From positions 111,410 to 175,409 of the forward strand of contig CAVRJE010000020.1 of assembly GCA_963721365.1 (NCBI GenBank): a stretch of DNA of 64,000 bases. The letters are read 5' to 3'. The notes under the pieces are model-generated. The model did no database searches. It saw only the letters and a list, made by a program, of their open reading frames with translations, and was not told the DNA's origin. Position numbers and translations under genes: made by a program. Every line of letters begins with the position of its first letter. Position 1 is the first letter of the stretch. Positions 45,202 through 54,555 of the stretch are shown piece after piece. Source of the stretch: CAIQPS01 sp963721365. Lineage in GTDB: Bacteria; Actinomycetota; Thermoleophilia; RBG-16-64-13.

Positions 45202-46919
45202 CTAGCTCGGGATCACCGGCAGTATGAGGTGCGACGGATGATCCTTGTCGAAGTAGATGGTGTCCTTGCCCACCTTGAGCCCGTAGTAGTGGCCGCCGAA
45301 GTCTAGCGCGTTCGAGTCGCCGTTGGCGAGGTCGAGACGGAGCCGGTGCCCTTTGAGGAAGCAGTTGGACGTCCCCCAGATCTCGATCTCGTACTTGTAG
45401 ATCGTGCCCGGCTCGATCGGCTCCGGCTTGTCGTGCCGGTAGTACGGGCGGTAGGGCTTGCTGAGCGCCTCGTCCTTGGTGACCGCGTGCGAGGCCTTCA
45501 GCCAGCCCCGGGTGAGGATGCGGCCGGCGGGCGGCATGCCCGGCGCCTGCATCTCGTCGGGGAACTGGTCCCAGATGCGGCACAGGAACTCGGTGTCGGG
45601 CTGGTCGGACGAGGCGTAGAGCACCAGGACGATGTTCCCGATGACCTCGGTGTCCTTTTCCATGGGAGGCGTGGTGAAGGTGAGGATCTTCTTGCACGGG
45701 TTGACGACCCCCCGCTCGAACACGGCCGTGCCGACTCCCGAGAAACCGGTCCAATCCGGGTCGGGATAGGAGTAGGTGACCGAAGACTCAGCGGCGGTCG
45801 GCCGCTCCCAGGTCAGGCCGCCGTCGTTGAGAGAGACAACAGAACCGGATTTGGCCCCCGAAAGATAGAGATCGGTGTACTGCGTCCGGGCCAGGGGCCA
45901 CTCGTTCTCGCGGCGGTAGCGCTCGTGCCCCCGGACGAAGATGTTGAGAGCCGGTTCGTCCATGATCCCGGTGTCGTTGCCCTTGAGCCAGTGGTCGTAC
46001 CAGCGCAGCAGCCAGTTGCGCATCTCGATGGACTCGAAGATGGCCACCTCGTCGCCCTCGAAGTCGCCGTGGCAGAGCATGAGCTTCTTGGGAGTGGTCA
46101 CCTCTTCGTAGCCGCGGAGGTTGCCGCGCAGGTGGATGCCCACCTTGTGCAGGATGCCGATGCTGAAGACCGGGCACTTGATGTTGGTGAAGTCAGGGTT
46201 GCGGTCCTTCCAGAAGTCGTCCACCGTCTGGTGGTTGATGACGTTCCAGGCCAGGTCCCAGTCTCCCTGAGTGGGATCCTCGGCCTTCGGCCCACCCGGT
46301 AGTGGCCGCGTAGCTCGGTGATGTGCCAGCTGCTCGGGAAGCCGCTTGCGAAGATGCCCCCGTGATAGGCCACGTCGCGGTACATGTCGGCGCCGCCGTC
46401 GAAGGGGACGATGCAGGCCAGGTGCGGCGGCGCCAGCGAGGCGGCCATCCACTGCGTCCAGGCGTAGTAGGACTCGCCGATCATCCCCACCTTGCCGGTG
46501 CTCCAGGGCTGCTCGGCCGCCCATTCGATGACGTCGTAGTGGTCCCAGCGCTCCTCCATGCTGTGCCAGCGCCACTGGCCTTCCACCGACTTGCCGCTGC
46601 CGCGGATGTCGTGGTTGATGTAGACGTAGCCGCGCTCCACGAACCACTCGATCTTGTTGGTCTCGCGCATGTGGAAGGTGGGCACGGCCGGAAGGTAGTA
46701 CAGGTCCTTCTGGTAGGGCGAGGAGGCGTAGAGGACCGGGAACTGGCCGTCGGCGTCGGGCCGGTAGACGTCGACGGCGACGTGGACGCCGTCGCGCATC
46801 TCGATGAAGACGTCCTTCTCCACCTTGACCTTGTACTTGGGCTGACTCAGCTTGTCGAAGGGGAACCCCTCGGGGATCATCGATTCCATGACCTCGGGGA
46901 CGAGGATCTCGGTGAACAT
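45202..46919 (-). CDS. CocE/NonD-family hydrolase (X-Pro dipeptidyl-peptidase-like), one frameshift
   Basis: The N-terminal frame from ATG 46919 gives an alpha/beta-hydrolase core: MRDGVHVAVDVYRPDADGQF, RGYVYINHDIRGSGKS, and the nucleophile GMIGESYYAW (Ser). A shift near 46285 joins the second frame with WDLAWNVINHQTVDDFWKDR and CPVFSIGILHK, the C-terminal jelly-roll PFSDPEVYTY-like region (FERGVVNPCKKILTF, LRLDLANGDSNALDF). About 570 residues. Members hydrolyse amides and esters, for example cocaine esterase and acylases; the natural substrate is unknown. Follows in the same direction as the small membrane gene after it. Confidence 0.85.
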
Positions 46920-47160
46920 CGATCGCCTCCTAGCTCGACGGGCAAGGTCACCTAACTAGGTGAACACTCACTACGGTGCCCTGTCAAGTAGGAGGGGCGC
47001 TCGCTCGCTTCTCGGCCGTCCGACGCTGCAACGCGGTGGCGGCGACGAGCCCGGCCGCAGGCGTGTCAACTGCACCTGCGTGCCTCCTCTCTCCGATTCT
47101 CCTGTCCGGAGGCTCAGTTACTCTTGGAACGTGAGAATGATCGCCGGGAACGGAGGGGCC

Positions 47161-47382
47161 ATGCTGATAGCAGCCGTCGTAGCAGTCGCAATACTCATGG
47201 TGCCCATCGCCTATGTCGTCTATCGCAAGTTCTCGGTCGTTCGGCAGGAGATCGAGTTCACCGCTCCGCAGGACGGCGTCGCGGCGATCCACCTCGATAT
47301 CCATGACGACACCGTGCGCAGTCTCCGCATCTACTTCGCCGATGGGACCGTCAGCGAACTGCGCCACCTCGACGCTGCCTGA
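47161..47382 (+). CDS. Small single-pass membrane protein
   Basis: A 73-residue product. ATG 47161 follows GGAGGGG by 3 nt; two upstream starts at 47131/47137 are weaker. One N-terminal helix (LIAAVVAVAILMVPIAYVVY) then a beta-rich tail (VRQEIEFTAPQDGVAAIHLD, VRSLRIYFADGTVSELRHL). No family recognised. Confidence 0.5.
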   Translation: MLIAAVVAVAILMVPIAYVVYRKFSVVRQEIEFTAPQDGVAAIHLDIHDDTVRSLRIYFADGTVSELRHLDAA

Positions 47383-47501
47383 CTAGGCCCAGCTCGACAC
47401 GCCCGCCCGAGGCCGGCCGCCTCGACACCGGCGGGTTCGCTCCCGCTGTATCATGGATAGGTCCAGTGGCGCTATCGCAGGCACGAGCGGGAGGAAACGA
47501 C

Positions 47502-47800
47502 ATGCAAAGGAAGCGTTGGGCGGACTTTTCGCCCACCCAGAAGATCTGCATCATCATAGGAGCGACGATACAGTTCGGTCTGCTGGTCGCGGGCCTCTGG
47601 GATCTCGCCCATAGGACTGCCGATGAGGTGCGCGGCGACCGCCGCTTCTGGGCGGGTTTCATGTTCGTCAACTGGATCGGGCCCATCGCCTATTTCGCTA
47701 TGGGCGTAAGAGTTGTCCGATCCGCTGTTGTTGCTGTGGAACCAAGGACCCGGCGGCCATCGAGGAAGCGGAGGGGCTTGACGAGATCTCCGCCCTTTGA
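47502..47800 (+). CDS. PLDc_N domain two-helix membrane protein (frameshifted end)
   Basis: ATG 47502 has SD GGGAGGAAA. The product has a cytosolic segment MQRKRWADFSPTQ, helix ICIIIGATIQFGLLVAGLWD, a loop and helix WAGFMFVNWIGPIAYFAMG, the PLD-nuclease N-terminal domain pattern. A shift near 47704 leads to a tail rich in cysteine (SCPIRCCCC) and acidic residues ending at 47800. Without this shift the frame would run into tadA, giving a false fusion. Confidence 0.65.
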
Positions 47801-47852
47801 GCCGGGCGAGCTCGAGAGCTCGCCGCTCAGTTCTCCAGTACCTGGACCGCCC

Positions 47853-48314
47853 TTGACCGGCTCGGCGGCTGAGGATCGCCGCTTCATGGAGCTCGCCCTC
47901 GACGAAGCACGCCGAGCGGCAGGGCAGGGTGAGGTGCCTATCGGTGCCGTCCTGGTGCTCGCCGGCGAGATCGTCTCCGCCCGCGGCAACGAGCGCGAGC
48001 GACGGCACGACCCTACGGCGCACGCCGAGATGCTGGTCCTCAGGGACGCCGCGGCCATCGTCGGGGGTTGGAGGCTGCCCGAGGCCACGCTCTACGTCAC
48101 TCTGGAGCCGTGCGCCATGTGTGCGGGGGCCATGGTCCTCGCCCGCATCAAGCGCCTGGTGTACGGAGCCGACGACCCGAAAGCCGGGGCCGCGGGCACG
48201 ATACTCAACGTCGTGGATCACCCGGCGCTCAACCACCGGCCCGCCGTCCGGGCGGGAATAATGGCCATCGAGGCCTCCCGGCTCCTCCGAGAGTTCTTCG
48301 CCACCCGGCGGTGA
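47853..48314 (+). CDS. tadA: tRNA-specific adenosine deaminase
   Basis: Converts wobble adenosine 34 to inosine in tRNA-Arg(ACG), the tRNA at 39617. Zinc deaminase motifs are complete: PTAHAEMLVL (His, catalytic Glu) and PCAMCAGAMV (PCxxC). The 153-residue core is normal. TTG 47853 (MTGSAAEDRRFMELALDEAR) is the likely start; ATG at the ME of FMELAL is too late for the family. The upstream reading frame is open into the PLDc_N gene, but an indel there explains this. Confidence 0.92.
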   Translation: MTGSAAEDRRFMELALDEARRAAGQGEVPIGAVLVLAGEIVSARGNERERRHDPTAHAEMLVLRDAAAIVGGWRLPEATLYVTLEPCAMCAGAMVLARIKRLVYGADDPKAGAAGTILNVVDHPALNHRPAVRAGIMAIEASRLLREFFATRR

Positions 48315-48339
48315 CGGCCACAACCGCGGGAGACGGGGC

Positions 48340-49336
48340 ATGTCGCTGAAAGAAAAGGGATACGCCGCATATTGGGCCGCCGCGGGGATCACCAAGCCCA
48401 AGGCGACCTCCTCCTTCCTGCGCGAACGGCGGCAAACGGATCGGGAGTGGGAGGCGGGCCAGCGGTCTGAGGCAGTGCATCCGCCCACCTTGAGCGACTT
48501 GGGGACTGCAAAGACCCTCTCCATCCTCCCTCTCGTCGAGTTCTACACCGCCGACGAGCGCCTGGCGGGCGAGCCGGGGGTCTCCTACCTGGTCACCGTG
48601 GACGGGAAGAGGATCCTCTTCGACGTCGGCCGCAACGTTCGGGAGGAGCATCCTTCGCCGCTCCTTCGCAACATGGCGGCACTCGACGTGTCGCCGGCCG
48701 ACGTCGACGCGGTGTTCATCTCTCACTGCCATCTCGACCATGTGGGCGGCATCCAGGAGATGCGGCAGCGCACGTTCTCGTTCTCGGCCCAGCCGGTCGA
48801 CCTCACGGGCAAGATCGCGTACCTGCCGACGAACATGACCCATCCCTCTGCCACCGTCGAGATAGTGACCGGACCGAGGAAGCTGGCGGAGGGTGTCGCG
48901 AGCACGGGCCCGTTGACCCGGGCGATCTGGCTTATGGGTCACCGTAGCGGAGCAGTCTCTACTGGTCGACGTCGAAGGGAAAGGCGTCGTCATGATCGTC
49001 GGTTGTGGCCATCCCCTGCTGTCCCGGCTGGTGGCGCGGGCCCAGGCCGTCACCGGGCGCCCGTTGTACGGAGTGATCGGAGGGCTGCACTTCCCGGTCA
49101 CCGGCTCGAGGGTCGGCAAGGGAGGACAGACCATCCTCGGGAACGGGAAGCTTCCCTGGCAACGGATACGGCGGAGCGAAGCGCGCGACGCGGCCGCCCT
49201 GCTTGCGAAGCTTGACGTGAGCTTGGTCGCCCTGTCGGGGCACGACAGCTGTGACTGGAGCATCGGCGCCTTTGGGACCGCCCTCGGCGATCGCTGCCGC
49301 ACCGCGAGGGTGGGCGAGGAGATAGTCGTCGCCTGA
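48340..49336 (+). CDS. MBL-fold metallohydrolase (frameshifted)
   Basis: Start ATG 48340. The N-terminal frame has VSYLVTVDGKRILFDVGRNV, the zinc motif SHCHLDHVGGI (HxHxDH) and a glyoxalase-like body; after a shift near 48950 the second frame gives LLVDVEGKGVV and MIVGCGHPLLSRLV, with a further His in GGLHFPVTGS and SGHDSCDW near the C-terminus. About 330 residues in total. The family pattern matches the 7,8-dihydropterin-6-methyl-4-(beta-D-ribofuranosyl)aminobenzene-5'-phosphate synthase-like group, but function is unproven. The stop overlaps the CDF start (TGATG). Confidence 0.82.
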
Positions 49337-50355
49337 TGGACGACAGACTGCCACCCCCCCAGACGCACGGCGGCGCCCCACACGGAGGCAGTGCCGCCCC
49401 GCCCCCGCCCGCCGCCCCGCGGGAGGTAGCGATCCCCGCCGCTCCCGACACGCGTCTGATCATCAGCCTCGTGCTCAACCTGCTGATAACGCTTCTTCAG
49501 GTGGTCGGCGGAATCCTCGCGAACAGCCTCGGCCTCCTGTCCGACGCCGCGCACAACTTGAGCGACGTGGTAGCCCTGGGCCTGAGTCTCTGGGCGGTCC
49601 GCCTCGGCCGGCGGCCCGCCACCCCCCGCCGCACCTTCGCCTACAAGCGCGCGGAGATCCTGGTGGCGATGTTCAACTCCGCCGTACTGGTCGCCATATC
49701 GGTCTACATCGTCGTGGAGGCGGTCGGCCGGATACGATCACCGCAGCCGGTCGAAGGGCTCCTGGTCGTCGCCTTCGCCGCCGCCGGCCTGATCATCAAC
49801 GGCATCGCCGCCCTGCTGCTCCGCTCCCACCGCGGCAACCTCAACCTCCGGAGCGCCTTCCTGCACCTCATTGGCGACGCCGTCACCAGCCTGGGGGTCA
49901 TGCTCAGCGGCCTCGTCGTCTATCTGACCGGCTGGAACTACGCCGACGCCATCGTGTCGATCATCGTCTCCATCTGGATCGCCCGGGAGGCGGTCGTGAT
50001 AGTGAGGAAGACGGTCAACGTGCTCATGGAAGGGACGCCGGAAGGCGTCGAGTTCGGAGATGTCGATCGGGCGATGCTGGCCATCCCCGGCGTCAAGGGC
50101 GTCCACGACCTCCATATCTGGTCGATCTCCTCCAGCGATCTGGCCCTATCGGCACACGTTGTCGTCGAGGACCGCGCCCTCTCCGAACTCGGGGAGATCA
50201 GCGGCACCGTCAAGGACATGCTCGCGCGCGAGTTCAGCGTGGGCCATGTCACCATCGAACTGGAGGACGAGGGCGGACAGTGCGCCGGCAGCAGTTGCGA
50301 GATCGTCCCGGCCGGGTTGAAGCAGAACGGGACGCACCTGGGGCATCACCACTAG
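49336..50355 (+). CDS. Cation diffusion facilitator (Zn/Co/Cd exporter, CzcD type)
   Basis: A 339-residue protein with six membrane helices. LLSDAAHNLSDVVALGLSLW in helix 2 has the HxxxD metal site, HLIGDAVTSLGVMLSGLVVY in helix 5 the second HxxxD site, and RRTFAYKRAEILVAMFN the intervening loop. The cytosolic metal-binding domain follows (VHDLHIWSISSSDLALSAHV). The N-terminal 40 residues are Pro/His/Gly-rich and the C-terminus ends HLGHHH, likely metal-binding extensions. Exports divalent metal by proton exchange. Translationally coupled to the upstream MBL gene. Confidence 0.93.
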   Translation: MDDRLPPPQTHGGAPHGGSAAPPPPAAPREVAIPAAPDTRLIISLVLNLLITLLQVVGGILANSLGLLSDAAHNLSDVVALGLSLWAVRLGRRPATPRRTFAYKRAEILVAMFNSAVLVAISVYIVVEAVGRIRSPQPVEGLLVVAFAAAGLIINGIAALLLRSHRGNLNLRSAFLHLIGDAVTSLGVMLSGLVVYLTGWNYADAIVSIIVSIWIAREAVVIVRKTVNVLMEGTPEGVEFGDVDRAMLAIPGVKGVHDLHIWSISSSDLALSAHVVVEDRALSELGEISGTVKDMLAREFSVGHVTIELEDEGGQCAGSSCEIVPAGLKQNGTHLGHHH

Positions 50356-50370
50356 CTGGGAGACTGCTAA
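50348..50370. repeat. Short end-like copy of the palindromic repeat family between convergent stops
   Basis: The reverse complement reads TTAGCAGTCTCCCAGCTAG, close to the termini at 16589-16605 (TCAGCAGCCTCCTAGCC) and 27961-27976 (TAGCAGCCTCCCAGC). It occupies almost the whole gap between the CDF stop and the CoA-transferase stop. Confidence 0.35.
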
Positions 50371-51515
50371 GCCAGCATCTCCAGGATCTTCGCTCGGTCG
50401 CCGTCCAATTCCGGTGCCGGTGCGCGAACTGGGGGATCCGGGAACACCGAGAACTTGAGGGGGTTCCCTGCGAGTGCAAGCACACCCGCGACAGGATCCT
50501 CGGTCGACACAACCATGTTCCGGGCGATTACCTGCGGGTCGCCCATTACCTTGTCCACGGTGTTGATGGGCCCCGACGGGATGCCCGCGTCTTCCAGAGT
50601 GCGCAGCCAGCGCTCAACGGGCTGAAGCCGAAGCGCCATCTCTAGCTCGTCCTTCAGCGCGGCTTGGTGCCGAGTCCGTAGGTCGTTACTCCCGAACAGG
50701 GGATTGTCCGCCAGGTCCGGTCGATCGAGCACGCTGCAGAGCCGCCGGAACAGCAGATCGTTGCCCGCGGCGATGACCAGGTAGCCGTCTGCCGCGGCGA
50801 AGGCGTCGAACGGGGTAATGGAGGGGTGCCGGGCTCCGAGAGGCCCGGGCACGGAGCCCGTCGTCGCATAGCGGGCGATGGCGTTCTCGAGGATGGCCAC
50901 CTGGGCGTCGAGCATGGCGACGTCGATCAAGATGCCCTCCCCGGTCAGCGACCGATGGTAGAGGGCCGCGTTGATGCCGGTGGAAAGGAACAGCGCCGCG
51001 ACGATGTCGCCGATGGAAGCACCCACCCGCACTGGGGGCGAGTCCGGATGGCCGGTAAGGCCCATGACCCCTCCCATCGCCTGGACGATGATGTCGTACG
51101 CGGCACGCGACGCGTAGGGGCCGGTGCGGCCGAAACCCGATACGGCCGCGTAGACGAGCCGGGGATGGCGCTGATGGAGCACGTCCCAGCCGAAGCCCAG
51201 TCGGTCCATGGTCCCCGCGCGGTAGTTCTCCACCAGCACGTCGGCATGCTCCAGCAGTCCGTCCAATATGACCCGGTCCGGCTCGGCCTTGAGATCGAGG
51301 GCGATGCTTTCTTTGCCCCGGTTGAGCGACATGAAATAGGCGGACTTGCCGTTGACGAAGGGGCCGTATGCGCGCGAGTCGTCTCCCGCCGCGGGTGCTT
51401 CCACCTTGATGATCCGGGCGCCCAGATCGGCGAGCACCATGGTGCAGTAAGGGCCGGCGAGCACCCGGCTGAGATCGACGACGGTGATGCCTGAGAGCGG
51501 ACCTTGAGCCGTCAT
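50367..51515 (-). CDS. CaiB/BaiF family CoA-transferase
   Basis: A 382-residue type III CoA-transferase. GITVVDLSRVLAGPYCTMVL starts the protein; DLGARIIKVEAPAAGDDSRA and VENYRAGTMDRLGFGWD follow, including the catalytic aspartate at the family position in NRGKESIALDLKAEPDR. SGFGRTGPYASRAAYDIIVQ and GEGILIDVAMLDAQV are further hallmarks. Transfers CoA between organic acids; the acid cannot be told. ATG 51515 follows GGAGGATCGCA. The VapC gene overlaps its start, so both may share the vapBC promoter. Confidence 0.9.
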   Translation of the reverse strand: MTAQGPLSGITVVDLSRVLAGPYCTMVLADLGARIIKVEAPAAGDDSRAYGPFVNGKSAYFMSLNRGKESIALDLKAEPDRVILDGLLEHADVLVENYRAGTMDRLGFGWDVLHQRHPRLVYAAVSGFGRTGPYASRAAYDIIVQAMGGVMGLTGHPDSPPVRVGASIGDIVAALFLSTGINAALYHRSLTGEGILIDVAMLDAQVAILENAIARYATTGSVPGPLGARHPSITPFDAFAAADGYLVIAAGNDLLFRRLCSVLDRPDLADNPLFGSNDLRTRHQAALKDELEMALRLQPVERWLRTLEDAGIPSGPINTVDKVMGDPQVIARNMVVSTEDPVAGVLALAGNPLKFSVFPDPPVRAPAPELDGDRAKILEMLA

Positions 51516-51955
51516 TGCGATCCTCCTATCCCGGCGAGGGATGGGGCGGTGCGCTTCATGACGCCTGTCTGTGAGCGGGACAGCGACATCCGGGAACGCC
51601 CGAAGCAGCCTGCGGTCCATCGTGACCAGGCTGGTCCCAAGTGCATCGCCAGGGCGACGTATTCGCAATCGTAGGCGGAGCAGTCACTACGATGGACCAG
51701 ATCGAGCACCCTCTGCGAGTCAACCTCGTACTCGCCCCCGCTCATGAGGTCCTCTGCTTCCGACTGGATCATCCAGGCCGCGTCTCTCGCCAAGTCGCCT
51801 CGCCGTATGTATCCGGCAAGAGCGTTCCTTAACTCACTTCGCCAGAGGACCGGGGCGGCCCAACTCCCCTGGCTCACCCAGAGCGTCTCCGCGGCCGCCG
51901 TGTGCGCCCCGGGAATGTGGAGGTAAGCAATGATGTTCGAGTCCACCACGATCAC
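51512..51955 (-). CDS. vapC: PIN-domain ribonuclease toxin, VapC-like (frameshifted C-terminus)
   Basis: GTG 51955 opens MIVVDSNIIAYLHIPG (first catalytic Asp in VVDSN). LWRSELRNALAGYIR supplies the Glu, and SAYDCEYVALAMHLG the later acidic residues. Near 51640 a shift occurs; the alternative frame reads SLVTMDRRLLRAFPDV, the conserved C-terminal D-R-R-L-L of PIN toxins, in place of the frame ending at 51512. It should cleave RNA and be neutralised by the gene upstream. Confidence 0.82.
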   Translation of the reverse strand: MIVVDSNIIAYLHIPGAHTAAAETLWVSQGSWAAPVLWRSELRNALAGYIRRGDLARDAAWMIQSEAEDLMSGGEYEVDSQRVLDLVHRSDCSAYDCEYVALAMHLGPAWSRWTAGCFGRSRMSLSRSQTGVMKRTAPSLAGIGGSQ

Positions 51956-52058
51956 GGACGGCCCTCGTTCTTGAAGGCAGGTATCAAATCGTGATCGAGA
52001 TCCCCGTTTCTTCAAGGTGCTCCTCAACCGGCGGATCGTTCGAGCCGCTCCTCGGCAC

Positions 52059-52196
52059 TTATCCTTCTGGTAGAAGGACAGTCTCCAAGCACACGATCGC
52101 CTCGCCGTTGAGGCTGCGATGGTGCGCCGCGGCGGCCACCTTGAGCCGCTCGTACACTTCGTCCGGGATGTTCTTCAGCGTCAGCGTAGTAGGCAC
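52059..52196 (-). CDS. vapB: Ribbon-helix-helix antitoxin, FitA/VapB-like (frameshifted C-terminus)
   Basis: GTG 52196 encodes VPTTLTLKNIPDEVYERLKV and AAAAHHRSLNGEAIVCLETV, an Arc-type DNA-binding domain (strand TLTLKNIP, then two helices). The frame stops at 52059; a one-base shift extends it with ISAEERLERIRRLRSTL, the usual toxin-binding helix, toward vapC. It should repress its own operon through the palindrome 11 nt upstream. Confidence 0.75.
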   Translation of the reverse strand: MPTTLTLKNIPDEVYERLKVAAAAHHRSLNGEAIVCLETVLLPEG

Positions 52197-52206
52197 AGTC
52201 CTCTCC

Positions 52207-52230
52207 AACCATTATGGAACCATAATGGTT
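52207..52230. promoter_or_regulatory. Perfect palindromic operator upstream of vapBC
   Basis: AACCATTATGG (52207-52217) and CCATAATGGTT (52220-52230) form an 11-bp perfect inverted repeat with a 2-nt spacer. It stands out as AT-rich in GC-rich DNA and sits just before vapB, the usual place for antitoxin autoregulation. Confidence 0.75.
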
Positions 52231-52338
52231 GCATTGTACGACGGCGGGCAGTCTGTCGCAAGTCTTGTGGCGGCGAGGCTAGCACTTGCCGCCGGGCACC
52301 GGACTATGTCTTTCGGCTGAACAGGGTCCCCTCGTCCG

Positions 52339-52556
52339 GTGCTACCAAGGAAAGCGCGCCCGCCGCTCGGTGAAGCCGGGATACCGGCTTTCATCCGGAT
52401 CGAGGCCGGTCCGGGTGGCGAAGGCTCCAACTGATAGGCCAGATCACCTCGCTCGCCGGGCAGGCCATCGACGTCCTCCGGATCCTGACTTCCGACCCCG
52501 ACGCGAGCGTGCGAGCGGCCGCCCGAGAGGCGCTGGCGCGGTTGACCCGGGCCTAG
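52339..52556 (+). CDS. Short HEAT-repeat-like protein (fragment or small gene)
   Basis: From GTG 52339 the frame reads VLPRKARPPLGEAGIPAFIR and shifts near 52430 to GQITSLAGQAIDVLRILTSD and PDASVRAAAREALARLTRA, a single HEAT-like helical pair. About 73 residues, no SD. It may be a remnant. Confidence 0.3.
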
Positions 52557-52693
52557 CCGTCCGGGGCCCGCGCGCGGACCGCCGGGGAAATCGTTTGTTC
52601 CCGCCCGGCACCGGGTATGCCTCACATGGAAGCCGATTCAGGCTCTTGTTCAGCCCTGCCCATCAGGCCATCGCGCTAGAGAGGACAAGAGCC

Positions 52694-53484
52694 ATGTTGC
52701 ACACGGCCGAGGAGCTAGGCACTTACAAACTGCGTTCGAACGACGGGGAACTGGGCAAGATAGAGGATCTCTATTTCGACGACCGCTTCTGGACGGTCCG
52801 GTATCTGGTCGTGGATGCCGGTGGTTGGCTGGTCCAGAGGCGAGTACTGATCTCTCCGCGAGCGGTCGTCGGCGTGGACCGCGAGAACAAGACGATAGCC
52901 ACCGAATTGACCAAGGCGCAGGTGGAGAAGAGCCCGTCGCCCGACGAGCATCCACCTGTGTCTCGCCAGTTCGAGATCGCCTACAACGAGTACTACGACT
53001 ACTCTCCCTACTGGGTGGGCCCCTTCGCCTGGGGGACCTTGACTGCACCGCTGCCCGCTGAGGACGCGGCAAGACTGGAAGAGAGGGACTCGTGGGACAG
53101 CCACCTCTATAGCGCGAAGGACTTCAGCGGCTTCACCGGTACGCGGTGGCGGCCACGGACGGCGACGTGGGCCATATCGCGGACCTCATCGTGTCCGACG
53201 AGGACTGGGCGATCCGCTATTTCGTCGTAGACACCCGGGATTGGCTGCCGGGCAAGCAGGTTCTGGTGCCTCCGCAATGGACCAAGACGGACTGGGAAGA
53301 CGCGACGGTCTCCGTGGAGTTCACCCGGGACGCGATCAAAGCAGCACCAAGATACGACGGACACGTCCCTATCGACCGGGAGTACGAAGCCGAACTCTAC
53401 CGCCACTACTGCAAGCAAAGCTACTGGAGCGACGATTCGGTCTGCTATGACCCGCCCGGGATGAAGCCCCCCGACCAAAGCTGA
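52694..53484 (+). CDS. Double PRC-barrel domain protein (one frameshift)
   Basis: ATG 52694 (after AGGACAAGAGCC). The first PRC barrel is LRSNDGELGKIEDLYFDDRF through GWLVQRRVLISPRAVVG; a Tyr-rich middle (EYYDYSPYWVGPFAWG) follows. A shift near 53143 joins a second barrel with AATDGDVGHIADLIVSDEDW and YFVVDTRDWLPGKQVLV. About 263 residues. PRC-barrel proteins bind RNA or regulate photosynthetic and ribosome factors in some lineages; here the role is unknown. Confidence 0.8.
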
Positions 53485-53623
53485 GGCTTCTTTCGCCGGG
53501 CAGCGCCCAGACGGAGGGCGCGAGAGCGACGTATCGGCTACAATCCCGGTTGCGCGAGGTGGCCCCGACATGACCGTCGAAGATAGGCGGCGAACTGAGA
53601 AGGGCCGCGGATGCGTCTCGCCG

Positions 53624-53714
<91 letters not shown>

Positions 53715-53741
53715 TTCAGAAAGCCAAGAACCGTGTGTGGA

Positions 53742-53766
53742 GACCCGGTCCGAGAGGCCGGGTTTT
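53742..53766 (+). terminator. Intrinsic terminator after tRNA-Ser
   Basis: CCCGG (53744-53748) pairs with CCGGG (53758-53762) and is followed by TTTT (53763-53766). Confidence 0.7.
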
Positions 53767-54555
53767 GACCCCCTTGGGGCGAGTTCGGGGGCAAGTCGGG
53801 GGCAAACTGGACAGCAGTGGACACGACGGACACGCCACCACGAGACGGACAGAGAAGGACGCAAGCGCACCGAACAACAGACGAGCCCTAGCTCCCGCGA
53901 CGACAGGATCATTTCAGGGGTGCCCCGTTCGGCTGCTACCAAGCCTTGCCGGGCAGGGTAGTAGGCCTGGCTCAGCCGCGATCGCGAGCCAGGACAACCA
54001 CGGCAGCGGCTCTGCAATAGTGCCTAGCAGCGCAGTGCTTCCTTCTAGCTGCAGTTCAGTAGGCTGTCAGAGGGAGATTCTGACGCGACCATCGGTCGGC
54101 GCACCCGGCTGCCGAGGAATCACCCTAGGAAGCGGCTTTCCCCAGGCTCCCATTCTTTGCGCGATATGTGGCTTTTCTCACACTTTGCGCGGCCGGAGTG
54201 CTATGGTAACTAAAGTGATGTTTACACTTCTATTTGCCTGAGACTCCGGCGTCTGCACGCAAGGCCGCCAGGCGTCGTTCCTTTGCGGTGCGTCGTCGTT
54301 TGGTGTGACGCGTGCACTCAGCAGGAGAGCCAGTTCCCAATCGGAGAGGTGGTGCGAGCTGGAGATACCGGCACGGGCCGAGCCGACCGACGGGGAGAAC
54401 CGGCGTGGGGAATCATTCTTGTGCGGGTCTCCTAGCCCTCGCCCGGTCTTCGACGCGGGCGTGGGTCCTATCGCGAACGTACCTCCTTACAACCCCGGCC
54501 ATGGGCCTGAACCCCGGGGCAGGGGACGCCGACTTTCTCGATTGGAGACAGTGAC
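53767..54555. other. 789-bp gap downstream of tRNA-Ser(CGA), no gene supported
   Basis: No coherent protein is visible. Notable bits are GGGGGCAAGTCGGGGGCAAA just after the terminator, an AT-richer stretch near 54170-54240 with AAGTG-ATGTTTA-CACTT, a possible operator or promoter, and a long leader before the collagen-like gene. A tRNA 3' flank is a common integration site, so remnants of an element are possible. Confidence 0.4.

Noticed and set aside
43340..45754. An 804-codon open frame antisense to the solute-binding protein and hydrolase genes
   Set aside because: It is rich in Arg/Gly/His/Val with no motifs and mirrors two well-supported genes; typical high-GC shadow frame.
47502..48314. 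Apparent fusion of a PLDc_N membrane domain with TadA in one open frame
   Set aside because: A single-base shift near 47704 gives a natural end for the membrane protein at 47800, and TadA has its own start near 47853. The fusion is most likely an indel artefact.
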